DNA from: G963663495 sp963663495
Lineage (GTDB): Bacteria; Bacteroidota; Rhodothermia; Rhodothermales; Bin80
DNA length: 64,000 nucleotides
Direction of reading: 5' to 3'
Assembly (NCBI GenBank): GCA_963663495.1
Contig: OY760427.1
Location: 3,968,001 to 4,032,000 of the forward strand
The notes under the pieces were generated by a model. It searched no databases, was not told the DNA's origin, and worked only from the letters and a program-made list of their open reading frames with translations. This document shows positions 40,401 to 48,998 of this stretch, in pieces (position 1 is the first letter of the stretch; every line of letters begins with the position of its first letter). Position numbers and translations under genes: made by a program.

Positions 40401-40606
40401 CGTATCCTGTGGCAGTAACGGCTCCCAGAACACAACCAGGATCCACCATAACAGGATGCAGATGGACTGAATATCGTGCGTACATCGGTCGGAAAATCTG
40501 GATCCGAAAAGCCAAGCTAATATGCCAGAGCCTCGCAAAGTGTCCCAGACAATGGTGCAGCGACTAACCTGCGTCTGTAAGAAAACAAAACCGGGCGCAA
40601 AATGAT
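37433..40606. repeat. Tandem unit 3, truncated at its right end
   Basis: 3,174 bp of the 3,329-bp unit. Identity with unit 2 ends after GCGCAAAATGAT, where unique sequence (ACGAGGCCCC) begins. The complete gene is retained. Confidence 0.9.
37448..40351 (-). CDS. Adenine-specific DNA methyltransferase-like protein, copy 3
   Basis: 967 aa with the same motifs as copies 1 and 2. It differs from copy 2 at three residues: R for W in HMRLARLHP (N-terminal third), R for Q in LDFRLNSQ and E for D in KIFEDIRG (both C-terminal). The frame is fully open, so all three copies appear functional. Confidence 0.8.
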   Translation of the reverse strand: MPRNTERTLNAKLAECLRGKHPGWTVGAEQTGVFVEKQKQPDIVVSRVEGLTVVVETEYAPAATVEADATTRLGQMIHHTGETVEQCIAVRLPAELRKVAQEQLEVAVRAARYSFAVITSEGEGLFDDIRRWPRSGWLEGSLDDLAGCIEIVALSERRVARGGKILEDAVSQAAGHLQFHAPKYVLHRLAEKLHQEAGEQTNRMAMAILANAVIFHMRLARLHPEVADLASCRAESGPFLKRNVLDNWGRILAINYWPIFNLASDLLRILPEREAQAIVDRLDRMAGELEHFGAIDIQDLSGRMFQQLITDRKFLATFYTLPASATLLAELAVSRLGVDWSDADCIAMLRVADLACGTGALLGAAYHAIASRYRRKGGHDGALHTAMMEQVLTAADIMPAAVHLTASTLSGMHPGESFGHTRMINMPYGDQGAEAGLSIGSLDLIQVDETRALFGTGRTGLHGQGVKEEGTNVEVLEVRHGSMDLVIMNPPFTRATNHEVAEVRVPSFAGFMTTDEEQARMSVRLKEIRKRLVNPAGHGNAGLASNFIDLAHAKLRSGGILAMVLPASFTQGHAWANARALLCRHYRDILVIGIQTYGNTDRAFSADTGMAEVLVVATLQGPNGESPGEVFVANLFQRPRTLLEAATIARIIERRRVDSPEDAGRIRLTERQEAGNFFRSDGWNGLGVREATLAIFMKSLERRSLLLPRMQVAEPIPVCALDHIGNRGIYHLDIDGTTSAGGARGPFDIEPLSALPEYPILKAHNTRRERQLIVEPDGQGRSRTGCRERAAKLWHEGASRLHYTLDFRLNSQALAACLTESSSLGGTAWPNFLTQESWEKAVVLWANTTLGLVSFWWTGTRQQQGRSRLTISRLPELMSIDASRLSDQQIILSEKIFEDIRGMTFLPANEAYRDDVRKALDRAVLVELLGFDDHILDNLALLRDQWCAEPSVHGGKATRIEIMQETA

Positions 40607-40928
40607 ACGAGGCCCCACGGGATTGAAAGCCATATCATTCAAGCGTGACTCGCTCGGACGGAAATTGGCAGACAGACAGGGCGGTCACGCGGGAGGGATA
40701 CTGAACCCGGTTTCCATGATAAATATGTCAAGCAGTATTGAATCGCAGGACAGTACCATACCTGCGGGTTAACTACTGTTATTCGCGGGATATGAGGAAT
40801 GGACCTGAAACGAGACAGATCGTACGGTAGCCGATGGTGACGTCAGCCGGCAGGTTAGCGATTGTGGAGTGGACCTACATCAAGAATCATTTAGCACAGT
40901 GAAATACCGTCACCGATATGATACATAG
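40607..40928. other. Gene-free stretch between the repeat array and TnpB element D
   Basis: About 320 bp with no protein-like frame, RNA gene or repeat recognised. Confidence 0.5.
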
Positions 40929-42090
40929 GGGATTTATATACCTGAGTACCCCCGACTATGAACCTTTGGCTTGATAGAAGGCAAGGACACAATGGGACGG
41001 AACGGCATTCCATCCCATTGCTTACCACAACATCAACTGAACTCGATGCCACGCCCGTAAAGGGTTGTAACAATTCTGCTCGCGTTTGTTCTGTCCATAG
41101 GACAATTGAATACCGACTGCTTCCGCGGAGCAAGAGCAATGCGAATAAGCTAGGCGCGATTGCTGGTGCTTGCAGGTTCGTGTGGAACGCCATACTGGCG
41201 CAGTGCATCCAGGAATACAAACAGGCAGAGGAGTCGGGCGAGCAGCTTCCATCATCCGTGAAATACTTCTTCCCTCTTGGAAAATGGTTTAAAGAACTAC
41301 GAGATCGCACCGAGTGGCTACCGAAGTACTCGTTCAGCGTGGTGCGCACCACGCTGAAGTACCAACCCGACGCATGGAAGGCTTGCTTCAATCAAGGTAG
41401 GGGTAAACCGAAGTTCAAAGCCAAATACCGCAGTACCCCATCTTTTACGATTCCTGAAGCGGTCAAGATCAAGGATGGACGGTTGTTCATCCCCAAGCTT
41501 GGATACCTGAAGATCCGACGTAAAGGAGGCAACCCGTATCCAGATGGGGTTCCTGTAAAAGCCGTGATTCTGCAACGGGTGGGTAAATGGTATGCCTGCA
41601 TCTGCTACAAGATTGAAGCACCTGAGATAGAAGACAACGGCGTTGCCACAGGGATAGACCGTAACTGCGGACAGGTTGCCGCCGTCTCCACCGATGGCAA
41701 GCGCGAGATCATACGGCAACCGGACGGTAAGCGTAAGACGGCAAGACTGCACCGGTATCAACGGAAATCAGCCCGACAGCAGAAAGGATCCAACAGCAGA
41801 GATCGCACTAAGAAGCGACTCCAGAAAGCTCACCGAGCGATTGCGATGACCCTCAGGAATACCAATCACCAAGCAAGCCCTGCCCTTTACCCATAAATCA
41901 TCCATTACGGTTAGATTTTGGGTCAATTCTGGTCAACTCTCGCTGGCATGGCTGTCGGAATATCTCAGGTATTTCGCCCTGACAGGTGTGGTGTGTGACT
42001 TGAGGTGAATAATGCCCTCCTCTCGTGCGGATACGCGATCTCTTCCTGCGCCGCTTCCCCTGCCCATTTCCCGCTTCAAGTTATTAACAC

Positions 42091-42117
42091 GTTGGAACAT
42101 GTTGTTCATGTTCCAAC
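42091..42117. repeat. Perfect 11-bp hairpin over the transposase start region
   Basis: GTTGGAACATG, a TTGTT loop and CATGTTCCAAC form a perfect stem. Both candidate ATG codons of the downstream transposase (42099 and 42108) lie inside it, so on an mRNA it would bury the start. It could be a translational control hairpin or a transposase-binding palindrome. Confidence 0.75.
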
Positions 42118-42539
42118 AAAATCAGGTCTTACGAACGCTCAGCGCTCCCTGTAATGGAGAGCGTTTGGACAGGGTTCTTGCCGACGATCGTTGGCGGTAT
42201 CGCACGCAGATAGCGCGCTGTCTGTGAGGAGTTCGGGTTTCTTGATGCACGGGGCGAACCGCAGGTGAGCAATTGTGCGCAGGCTTTATCGAAGTTGGAG
42301 GCCCGGGGGAAATTGTGTTGCCCAAGCCCGAGAATTGTAATGCGGCTAAGGCGGAACCGCGTAGGCGCGAGGAGCGGGTACCGGATCCGATAGCGTTACC
42401 GAACACGGTACACGGTGTTCGGGGGTTGATGATTGAGTTGGTTGAGACGGACGAGCAGCGTATGGTGTGGAACACGTTGCTGCACTTTGAGCATCCGAGG
42501 CGTACGACCACATTTGTGGGAGCGCAGGTACGCTATCTG

Positions 42540-44461
42540 GTGTTTGCCAGAAAAGTATGGTCTTGCGAGCGACTCTTGGCTGAGTGGGGGGCTGGAATTC
42601 GAATTGGGGATCGGAATGACAAGTCAGCAAGGATTTTTCGACGGTAACGGTGCCGACTTTGTCCGCTCACGCCGGCAATCCTAGGGTTTTGACGTTGATC
42701 AGACGTGTTTTTGTCGTCCATCAGCGAGGCATGAACATACGTTGGCCTCTCGCCCTTGCAGGCTACCTTGATTCTGTGCTGAAGACGCTCGCGCGAGTAC
42801 CTACGCCGCGCGCTTGCGGGCCTGCTCGCACCGCCTTCGTCGCTCCTCGCTCCGCTTCACTATCTGTCCGATACGGTGCACATTTGCCGCTACCACTACC
42901 AGCGCCACCGTTCGAACAAAGCCTTCCTTGCCACGGGTCCGTATCAAACCCAGGCCCCGATGATTCAAATTGTTGATCGCCGACTCCACTGCCGGATGCT
43001 GACGACGACCCTCCACAAACTTCGGATCGGATTCCCTCTCCTTGTCCGCTTTGCTCAACTTACCCCTCTTCGGCATGATCACCGTGTCCAACACCGGCTC
43101 CAGCGCCTTACGGTTCTTTACCGATGAGTACCCCTTATCCATGCTGCACGATGTGATCGCCGGATACCGATCCTTCGCTTCCTTCATAAACCCCACAATC
43201 ATATCCGAATCCACCCCTTAGTGCAGTATCTGATGCCTCAATATCAACTGATGCTGATCCTCCAGCACGCATACCGGCAGACCCAACTCCGCAATCACCC
43301 CCGCCTTCCCCTTGGTGATCCAACGAGTATGCGGCTCATGTATCGAAAATACCTTCTCATCATGCGGAATCACCTCCCCCTTCAATAGACGCCTATCTAC
43401 TTGATCTATCTGCCTTTGTGCATCTGCCAAGTACCGCAACACCTCCTCAAGATCCGCGTCTTTCTCCTTCAACACGCTGACACTGCTCTCCGCACGCTCA
43501 ATCAGAACACGACACATCTTCACATACTTTCTCACCTTCGACTCATCACGCCACTGACGGTGCGTACGCACCCGGTTGAAGGCCTTCTTCAAGGTACGAC
43601 TCCAGTACACAGCCTTGCGCCAGCCCGCAAGGCTGTGCGCCTCACATGCGCAATGCAACTCCCGAATCAGGCACCGCATCGATTCCCACAACAAACGAAC
43701 ATCCGTAGGCCACTCCACATTCGCTTTGGCCACCGCCGAATCAACCCGGCAAAGAAGCGGCTCCTCTGGCTCCTGTTCTACCAATCGGTGACCGCAAGCC
43801 ACCACCGCATCGTTGATCTGCTTCAGGATGTCCGCTGTTAGCAGGCTCACGTTATCAATAACGGTCTGCAGCTGATAGACAGGCTCGTCCCAGAAATTCG
43901 TATGCCCCAGCATCTGGCGCACCTCCAAATGATTGGCGGCCAGGCTCCTCAAACGATCAAAGTCGCAGTTGAGGGCCTGCTTCAATACCCCCAAGACAAA
44001 GACGCGCCAAAGTGCCATCCCCGGACGACCACGCTGCAAATCAATATTCGGAAGCAACTGCTTCTCCAGGATCTCAAAGATCTTCTGCCGAGCCGTTGGG
44101 TCGCAATACAGGTGCTGCAGACCTTTTAGCACTGCCGGTATATCGTCCCGGTCTTTGGGGTGGAAGGTCATCTCTTCAATGGGGACCTGCCCGAGCTTAA
44201 ACTGTGTATCCTCTACAATCCGCATGGTATTAATCGTATGAATAATCGGCCCCAAGGGGCCTTATATCGATGAAAACGCCCGAAACAGAAGGATTTGGCC
44301 AAACATTCGTTAGAGACACGCTGGCTGAATAATCTGCAATGTGCAAAATACGGTATGGCTCATATCCATCTGTAACCGTAACGCTTACAGATGGATAGAA
44401 CGAGTATCAAACGGCCTTGTTTCGCCGTTTTTCAGCCCTCCTACCTTTTTCTGGCAAACAC
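42540..44461 (-). mobile_element. ISNCY (ISDol1-like) insertion with 6-7-bp target duplication
   Basis: 1,922 bp. The ends GTGTTTGCCAGAAAA are inverted (right end TTTTTCTGGCAAACAC). TATCTG flanks both sides (42534-42539, 44462-44467); the boundary is ambiguous by one C. Removing it restores VRYLIGSAHGYLGAVG in the host transposase, which matches the other copy's LRYLVGSEHGYIGAIG exactly in register. Confidence 0.85.
42801..44255 (-). pseudogene. ISNCY-type transposase with an in-frame TAA
   Basis: About 480 codons in one frame. The N-terminal part has RGRPGMALWRVFVLGVLKQ. The DDE residues are D in CRVDSAVAKANVEWPTD, D in CSMDKGYSS and E in RRQHPAVESAINNLNHRG. A single TAA at 43220-43218 (after RHQILH) interrupts the frame, and coding resumes in the same frame with GVDSDMIVGFM. 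Only that stop separates it from an intact gene. It could have been inactivated by one substitution. Confidence 0.85.
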
Positions 44462-46027
44462 TATCTGATAGGCAGTGCCCATGGTTACCTGGGAGCGGTG
44501 GGATTTTCGGCGGCGGCGTTGCGTCTGGCGCCCAGAGAGCACTGGATGGCGTGGAGTGATGAGCAGCGCAAGGCGCATTTGCACCGTGTGGTGTGTTTGA
44601 GTCGTTTTCTGATACGGGGGCAGTGTCAGGATTTGGCCAGCCATGTACTGGGTAACGTATTGAGACGGTTGGCGGATGATTTTCAGGCACGGTACTGTTA
44701 CCGTCCCTGGGTTGTCGAAACGTATGTGGATCCCCAAGGGGGAGGAGCGTGTTTTGAGGTGAACAATTTTGTATTGATCGGCCATACCGCAGGCGGAAAG
44801 CGGCACAAGGAGGCAAAGGAAAAGGATCCCAAGGGGCTGTATGTATACGAGTTGGACAAGGAGTGGCGCGAAACCTTGGGGGAACCGGAGGAGGAGTTGC
44901 GTCCGGTGAGGGATCCGCACGAGGGGATAGACAGTGCGCAGTGGGCCGAAACGGAGTTTGGCGGAGCGCCATTGGGAGACAGGCGGTTGTCTGTGCGACT
45001 GGTAAAGAGCACGTCCATGTTGGCCGATGTGATAGGCCACAGCATTACCGCGCATACGGATGCGGACCGCGCGGCGGTGAAGGGGCATTACCGGTTATTG
45101 GAGAGCAAGAAGGACAAAACGGTAACGCCGGAGAACATATTGGCGCCGCATCGTGGGCGTACGATAGAGCGTATGCGTAGTCAGGAGACCGTGTTATGCA
45201 TCCAGGATACGACGAAGTTGCGGTACAGTACGCGGCCGGCGTGTACGGATTTGGAGGTAATAGGGAGTAATCAGACGACGGCGAAGACGCTGGGGTTGCC
45301 GTTGCATGCGACGCTGGCGGTGACGGAGGATGGATTGACGTTGGGGGTGTTACGTTGCAACTTCAAGGATCCGGAGGAGGGTCCGCATGTTCCGCGGACG
45401 CAGCAGTGGATAGACGGGTTCCAGGATATATGCGAGGCGGCGGAGGAGCTGTCCGGCGAGACGCAGGTGATCTGTGTTGCGGACCGGGAGGCGGACAGCT
45501 TTGCGATGTTTGCCGAGCAGCGTATACAGGGTAAGGCGGAGGTATTGATACGAGCGAAGCATGATCGCAAGCTGTCGGATGATCGCAAGCTGTTTGCGGT
45601 AATGCGCAGTGATAAGGCTCCGGGGATGTAGAGATTGAGATACAGCGGGTGACGGCGCGCAAGAAGCAGGCGCGCAAGCAGGCACGGAAGGGTCGCAGTT
45701 ACCGGATGGTCAATGCGGAGGTACGCTACGGGAGGTTCTTGTTGCCGGATCCGAAGAACGAGGAGGAGCCGGTGGTGATGTACGGGGTGCATGTGTTGGA
45801 GGTGGAGCCTCCGGGGGATGCGCTGCCGGTGGAGTGGATGCTATTGACCAGCATGGAGGTAGGGAGCATAGCGGATGCACGGCGGGTGTTGGCCATGTAT
45901 CTCAAGCGGTGGCGGGTGGAAGACTTCTTCCGCGTGCTCAAGAGCGGGTGCAAGGTGGAGCGTTTGGGTCTGCGTACCTCGTTGCGTCTGCAGCGAGCAA
46001 TAACGATGTATTGTGTAATATCTTGGC

Positions 46028-46698
46028 GTGTGCCAAGAAGACAAAAGGAGGTCAAATATGATTTGATGTTCGAGTAGTCATGCTATGTATAAGGATGGAG
46101 GTAGGCCCTCCAGAGCCGCTGTACAGGCGGAGGCTCTAAACCGTCGGCTGCTGCGTTGTTTAAGAGACAGGGTGGTGAGCGAGACCGGAAAAGACAGAGG
46201 TAGGACTTTGTCAGGTACGAGCCACGGAGTTGAATGCAAATGAACCACTGCTGAAGTGTCGAAATATCTTAGACGATGCCAAAACCAGAGGAATGCCCAG
46301 TCCGCTGGGACAAGCTTGGCGGGAGCCTGTCTATTGGCCAAGTGGCATCCGGCATGCAGGTGGCAAGACCGTGGATTCAGGCCTTTACATGGAACTTGGG
46401 AACCTGTCGTTCTGATGCGAAGGGAGAGTCGCAAGCGGAGACCCCGTGAGTGATTGAGTACCGATGCAGGGCACAGGGGCGGAGCAGTTCGTAGTAGTGC
46501 GGAAGGGCTTGTAATGAGTCTGGAGGGAAGGGGCTGCCCTGAGCGGTGTGGGACATTGGAGCAACCCGAGAGGGGAGGACTTTGATGGGACACATAAGAC
46601 CGTTTTACGACGGTTGCTTAGGAAGAGCCGTATGAGGCGAGAGTCTCACGTACGGTTCTGTGGGGGCCTGGGGGTGAAATTCCCCCGCGCTACCCGAC
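46028..46698 (+). mobile_element. ORF-less group II intron in a transposase gene
   Basis: 671 bp. The 5' end is GTGTG. A 34-nt domain V is at 46625-46658 (GAGCCGTATGAGGCGA...CGTACGGTTC), with the AGC triad at 46626-46628 and a GNRA-type loop. Domain VI follows with a candidate branch A at 46692 and a 3' end ...CTACCCGAC. The exon end CTTGGC (46022-46027) can pair with GCCAAG at 46337-46342, a good EBS1 candidate. Removing the intron joins ISW-R-VMTLVQLGRE exactly in frame, the same length as the intronless relative. No reverse transcriptase frame is present, so mobility needs a helper in trans. Confidence 0.88.
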
Positions 46699-47162
46699 GC
46701 GTCATGACCCTGGTGCAATTGGGTCGGGAGGTGCCGGAGCTGGACGCAGATGTCTTCTTCACGGAGATGGAGCTGCGATTCTTGGATGGATATGCAGCAC
46801 AGGTAAAGCTGCCGAAGCCCAGTACTTTGGGAGCTGCTATCCTGATCGTAGCGGTGCTCGGCGGCTATCAGAACCGCACTCGTGATGGACCCGTGGGTTA
46901 CCAGATCATGTGGCGTGGCCTAGAGAGGTTACACCTAATGACATTGGGATACGAATTGGGATACGAGGTAAGAGACGAACGATTGAGTGCATGCTCGCAC
47001 GGGAGTTCATCTGGGTTCACATAAATGGCATATCAACTTGCCTGATTTGGGCCTATGCCCCAGTGGCTACACCTGCGTGAGCGTGCTGTGAACTGCATCT
47101 TGATTCGGTGACGGGTTCTGGGAAGCATACCTGTAGACGTGAGAACCCAGACCCCAGATCGC

Positions 47163-47499
47163 ATGGTACAGCCCAGACGTGCGGCGGAAGAGATGTTTCC
47201 GCTGGTAGAACAGTATGAGCGAAAGGACCCGGTCCGCAGCGGCGTTTTGTGCAGAGCACGGCGTCTCGTACGGACCGTTGAATTACTGGAGGCGGAAGTA
47301 TCGCCATGGGACTGCAGCCGCGGACAGCCGGGGCTTCGTGGAGATAGGTAGTGCAGCGCTAAGGGAAGCAGCGCAGGAAGAGATCGCGTATCCGCACGAG
47401 AGGATGGCATTATTCACTTCAAGTCACACACCATCCCTGCCAGGCCGAAATACCCGAATTATTCCGACAGCCATGCCAGCGAGAGTTGACCAGAACTGA
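47163..47499 (+). pseudogene. IS66-type TnpA (helix-turn-helix accessory protein) remnant
   Basis: The first half (RRAAEEMFPLVEQYE) is in one frame and the second (RSAAAFCAEHGVSYGPLNYW) in the next, joined around 47215-47225. This is the IS66 Orf1/TnpA pattern. The tail reads into the right inverted end of the composite element. No IS66 TnpB or TnpC is present. Confidence 0.65.
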
Positions 47500-48193
47500 C
47501 CCAAAATCTAACCGCAATTGAAGATTTATGGGTACAGGGCAGAGCAAGCCGCTTGATCGCGAATCGCTCTTCTACGGTTGTGCTGGAAGATCTTAATGTC
47601 GTGGAGATAATTTCATCCGCCAAAGGGACAGTTGACAATCCAGGCAGGAACGTCGCCCAGAAGGCAGGGCTGAACCGTAGCATTAATGCCACCGGATGGG
47701 GGCAGTTAGACGGGATGCTGCAGTACAAATGCCCGGAAGTGCTCAAGATCCCAGCCCCTTACACGAGTCTGGACTGCAACAAGTGCGGTCGTCGGGACAA
47801 AGCGAATAGATTGACCCAAAGTAAATTCAAGTGCGTCTCATGTGGACACACCGACGATGCGGACCTTAACACTGCCGCAAACATATTGGCCTCCGGGATT
47901 GGGGCAACTGCACGGCGAGGGGCGTTCGGGTTACCGATCCCTATGACCCGTGAAATTGATACTAGTGCCTCACTGTGTACAGTTGGTCACTCACGTAATA
48001 TAATTCCCTAAAATTGTACACTAACTAGTGTGTCAGCAATTGGCAGACGCGGTGATATCTGATCGCTTGCCGATTTCACTCAAAGCGTACCGAAATCGCT
48101 TTGTGAATTTTCCATGTAGGCAACATCCATGGCTGTCCGCTTCATATCTTAGGTAATCCTCAAGAAGTTATAACCTTATTCAACGATACAACA

Positions 48194-48406
48194 ATGCAAG
48201 AAGCACGAGTAAACGGCCGCGTGAAGTGGTTCAATCCAGAGAAAGGCTACGGGTTCATCGAGCGAGAGGGTGACAGCGATGTTTTTGTTCACCACTCGGA
48301 AATCCGTACTACGGGTTACCGTACCCTCGAGGAAAACCAGCAGGTCGAATTCACAGTTATCAAAGGAGCGAAAGGGCTGCAAGCCCAAGATGTAGAGCCG
48401 GTCTAG
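48194..48406 (+). CDS. Cold-shock domain protein (CspA family)
   Basis: 70 aa, a single cold-shock domain with RNP1 KGYGFI and RNP2 VFVHHS. It binds single-stranded RNA/DNA and melts RNA structure. A 185-bp upstream region starts right at the end of TnpB element D; part of it may be the long 5' leader typical of csp genes. A strong terminator follows. Confidence 0.95.
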   Translation: MQEARVNGRVKWFNPEKGYGFIEREGDSDVFVHHSEIRTTGYRTLEENQQVEFTVIKGAKGLQAQDVEPV

Positions 48407-48435
48407 CCGGCAGCGTTATTCCTTAGGACATCATC

Positions 48436-48475
48436 GAAAACCCGGGAGCTCGCGCTTCCGGGTTTTCTGTTTTTG
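48436..48475 (+). terminator. Intrinsic terminator after the cold-shock gene
   Basis: Stem GAAAACCCGG / CCGGGTTTTC at 48436-48467 followed by TGTTTTTG. The A-rich 5' arm means it can also serve the opposite strand, where the alcohol-dehydrogenase pseudogene ends at 48484. Confidence 0.85.
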
Positions 48476-48998
48476 TGCAGACCTCAAATACTGTAATCCA
48501 GCAGTACCTTCACTGCACCGGCTTCTTTCGACTCCGCCAGTTGCAAACCACGCCTGATCTCCCCAAACGGCAGCCGATGCGTAACTAATATTGACGGATC
48601 AAGTCGGCCCTGCGCCATCAGATTCAGAGCCAGCCGAAATGATGCCAGCCCAGGCTCCCGCTGCGCGTAAGCGCTGGCTATCAATCTGACGTTTCGCCTT
48701 AACAACGCCTCAACGGCAATCGGTAGCACCGGCGCTTTCGGCACCCCAAAGAGTGCGATCGTACCATAATCACGCACAAGCTCCGTGGCAAGATTGAATG
48801 TCTCGGCTTTCCCGACTGCCTCTACCACCAAGTCTGCCATCTGACCGCCCGTCCTGTTCTAAACAATTTCTCTAGCCGTGCCGGCGCGCACGTCCACGGT
48901 CTCTTCTGCTCCGACCCTCGCAGCGACCAAGAGTCGCTGCAGCACGATAACCAATCCGACTATTTCACGTGCCCCCATGGATCGGAGCAGCATGGTAA

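Larger units (their letters stand above)
42099..47024 (+). pseudogene. DruA (DUF4338)-Tn5-like IS4-family transposase, split by an IS and a group II intron
   Basis: A relative of the decayed gene at 7476-9779. The N-terminus (VLRTLSAPC, then CEEFGFLDARG in another frame, then IELVETDEQRMVWNTL) runs to 42539, where an ISNCY-like element enters. The frame resumes at 44462 (IGSAHGYLGAVGFSAAAL) through the DruA-like domain (MAWSDEQRK), the Tn5 DNA-binding part (WAETEFGGAPLGDRR) and catalytic motifs CIQDTTK, CVADREAD and YLKRWRVEDFFRVLK. Compensating shifts lie near 42222 and 42310, and a one-base loss in a G run near 45613. The group II intron sits at 46028-46698; beyond it the C-terminus (EMELRFLDGYAAQ) runs to 47024. 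Confidence 0.82.
41880..47542. mobile_element. Composite element with about 180-bp inverted ends and 8-bp target duplication
   Basis: 5,663 bp. The ends read CTGCCCTTTACCCATAAATC and, on the other strand, CTGCCCTGTACCCATAAATC. The match continues inward for about 180 bp (41880-42058 against 47363-47542, inverted). AGCAAGCC flanks both sides (41872-41879, 47543-47550). The right arm overlaps a remnant IS66-type TnpA frame. The interior carries the DruA-Tn5-like transposase remnant, an ISNCY-like element and a group II intron. Two inverted copies of one IS end enclosing a passenger is the arrangement of a composite transposon. Confidence 0.75.
40929..48008 (+). mobile_element. TnpB element D, divergent, split by a 5.66-kb nested insertion
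   Basis: The left end GGGATTTATATACCTGAGTA resembles the inner repeat of elements A-C and the right end is TAATATAATTCCC. The leader block of the other elements is absent. Without the nested insertion and its target duplication the element would be about 1.4 kb. The 8 bp outside the ends (ATACATAG, TAAAATTG) do not match, so no target duplication survives. The last 120 bp are nearly identical to elements A-C although the 5' two-thirds are clearly diverged. Confidence 0.75.
40958..48011 (+). pseudogene. tnpB: TnpB of element D, interrupted by an inserted composite element
   Basis: The N-terminal part (40958-41879) reads YRLLPRSKSNANKLGAIAGA and TGIDRNCGQVAAVS (first RuvC Asp) and stops at the insertion in NTNHQAS. 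The C-terminal part resumes at 47543 with ASRLIANRSSTVVLEDLNV (RuvC Glu), the zinc ribbon CNKCGR...CVSCGH and the last Asp in DADLNTAANI. The 8-bp duplication AGCAAGCC at both junctions lets the frame be rejoined exactly. Before the insertion this was an intact gene with all catalytic residues. Confidence 0.88.

Noticed and set aside
28917..40606. The triplication as an assembly error
   Set aside because: The copies carry distinct substitutions, only unit 2 has the IS1380 insert, and unit 3 is truncated at a unique junction. Long reads would settle it, but the pattern is not that of a collapsed or duplicated contig.
46028..46698. An intron-encoded reverse transcriptase or hidden small gene in the group II intron
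   Set aside because: No frame of useful length with RT motifs exists between the domain I-like part and domain V.
40921..48016. An 8-bp target duplication around element D
   Set aside because: ATACATAG and TAAAATTG agree at only four of eight positions, no better than chance in AT-rich flanks.
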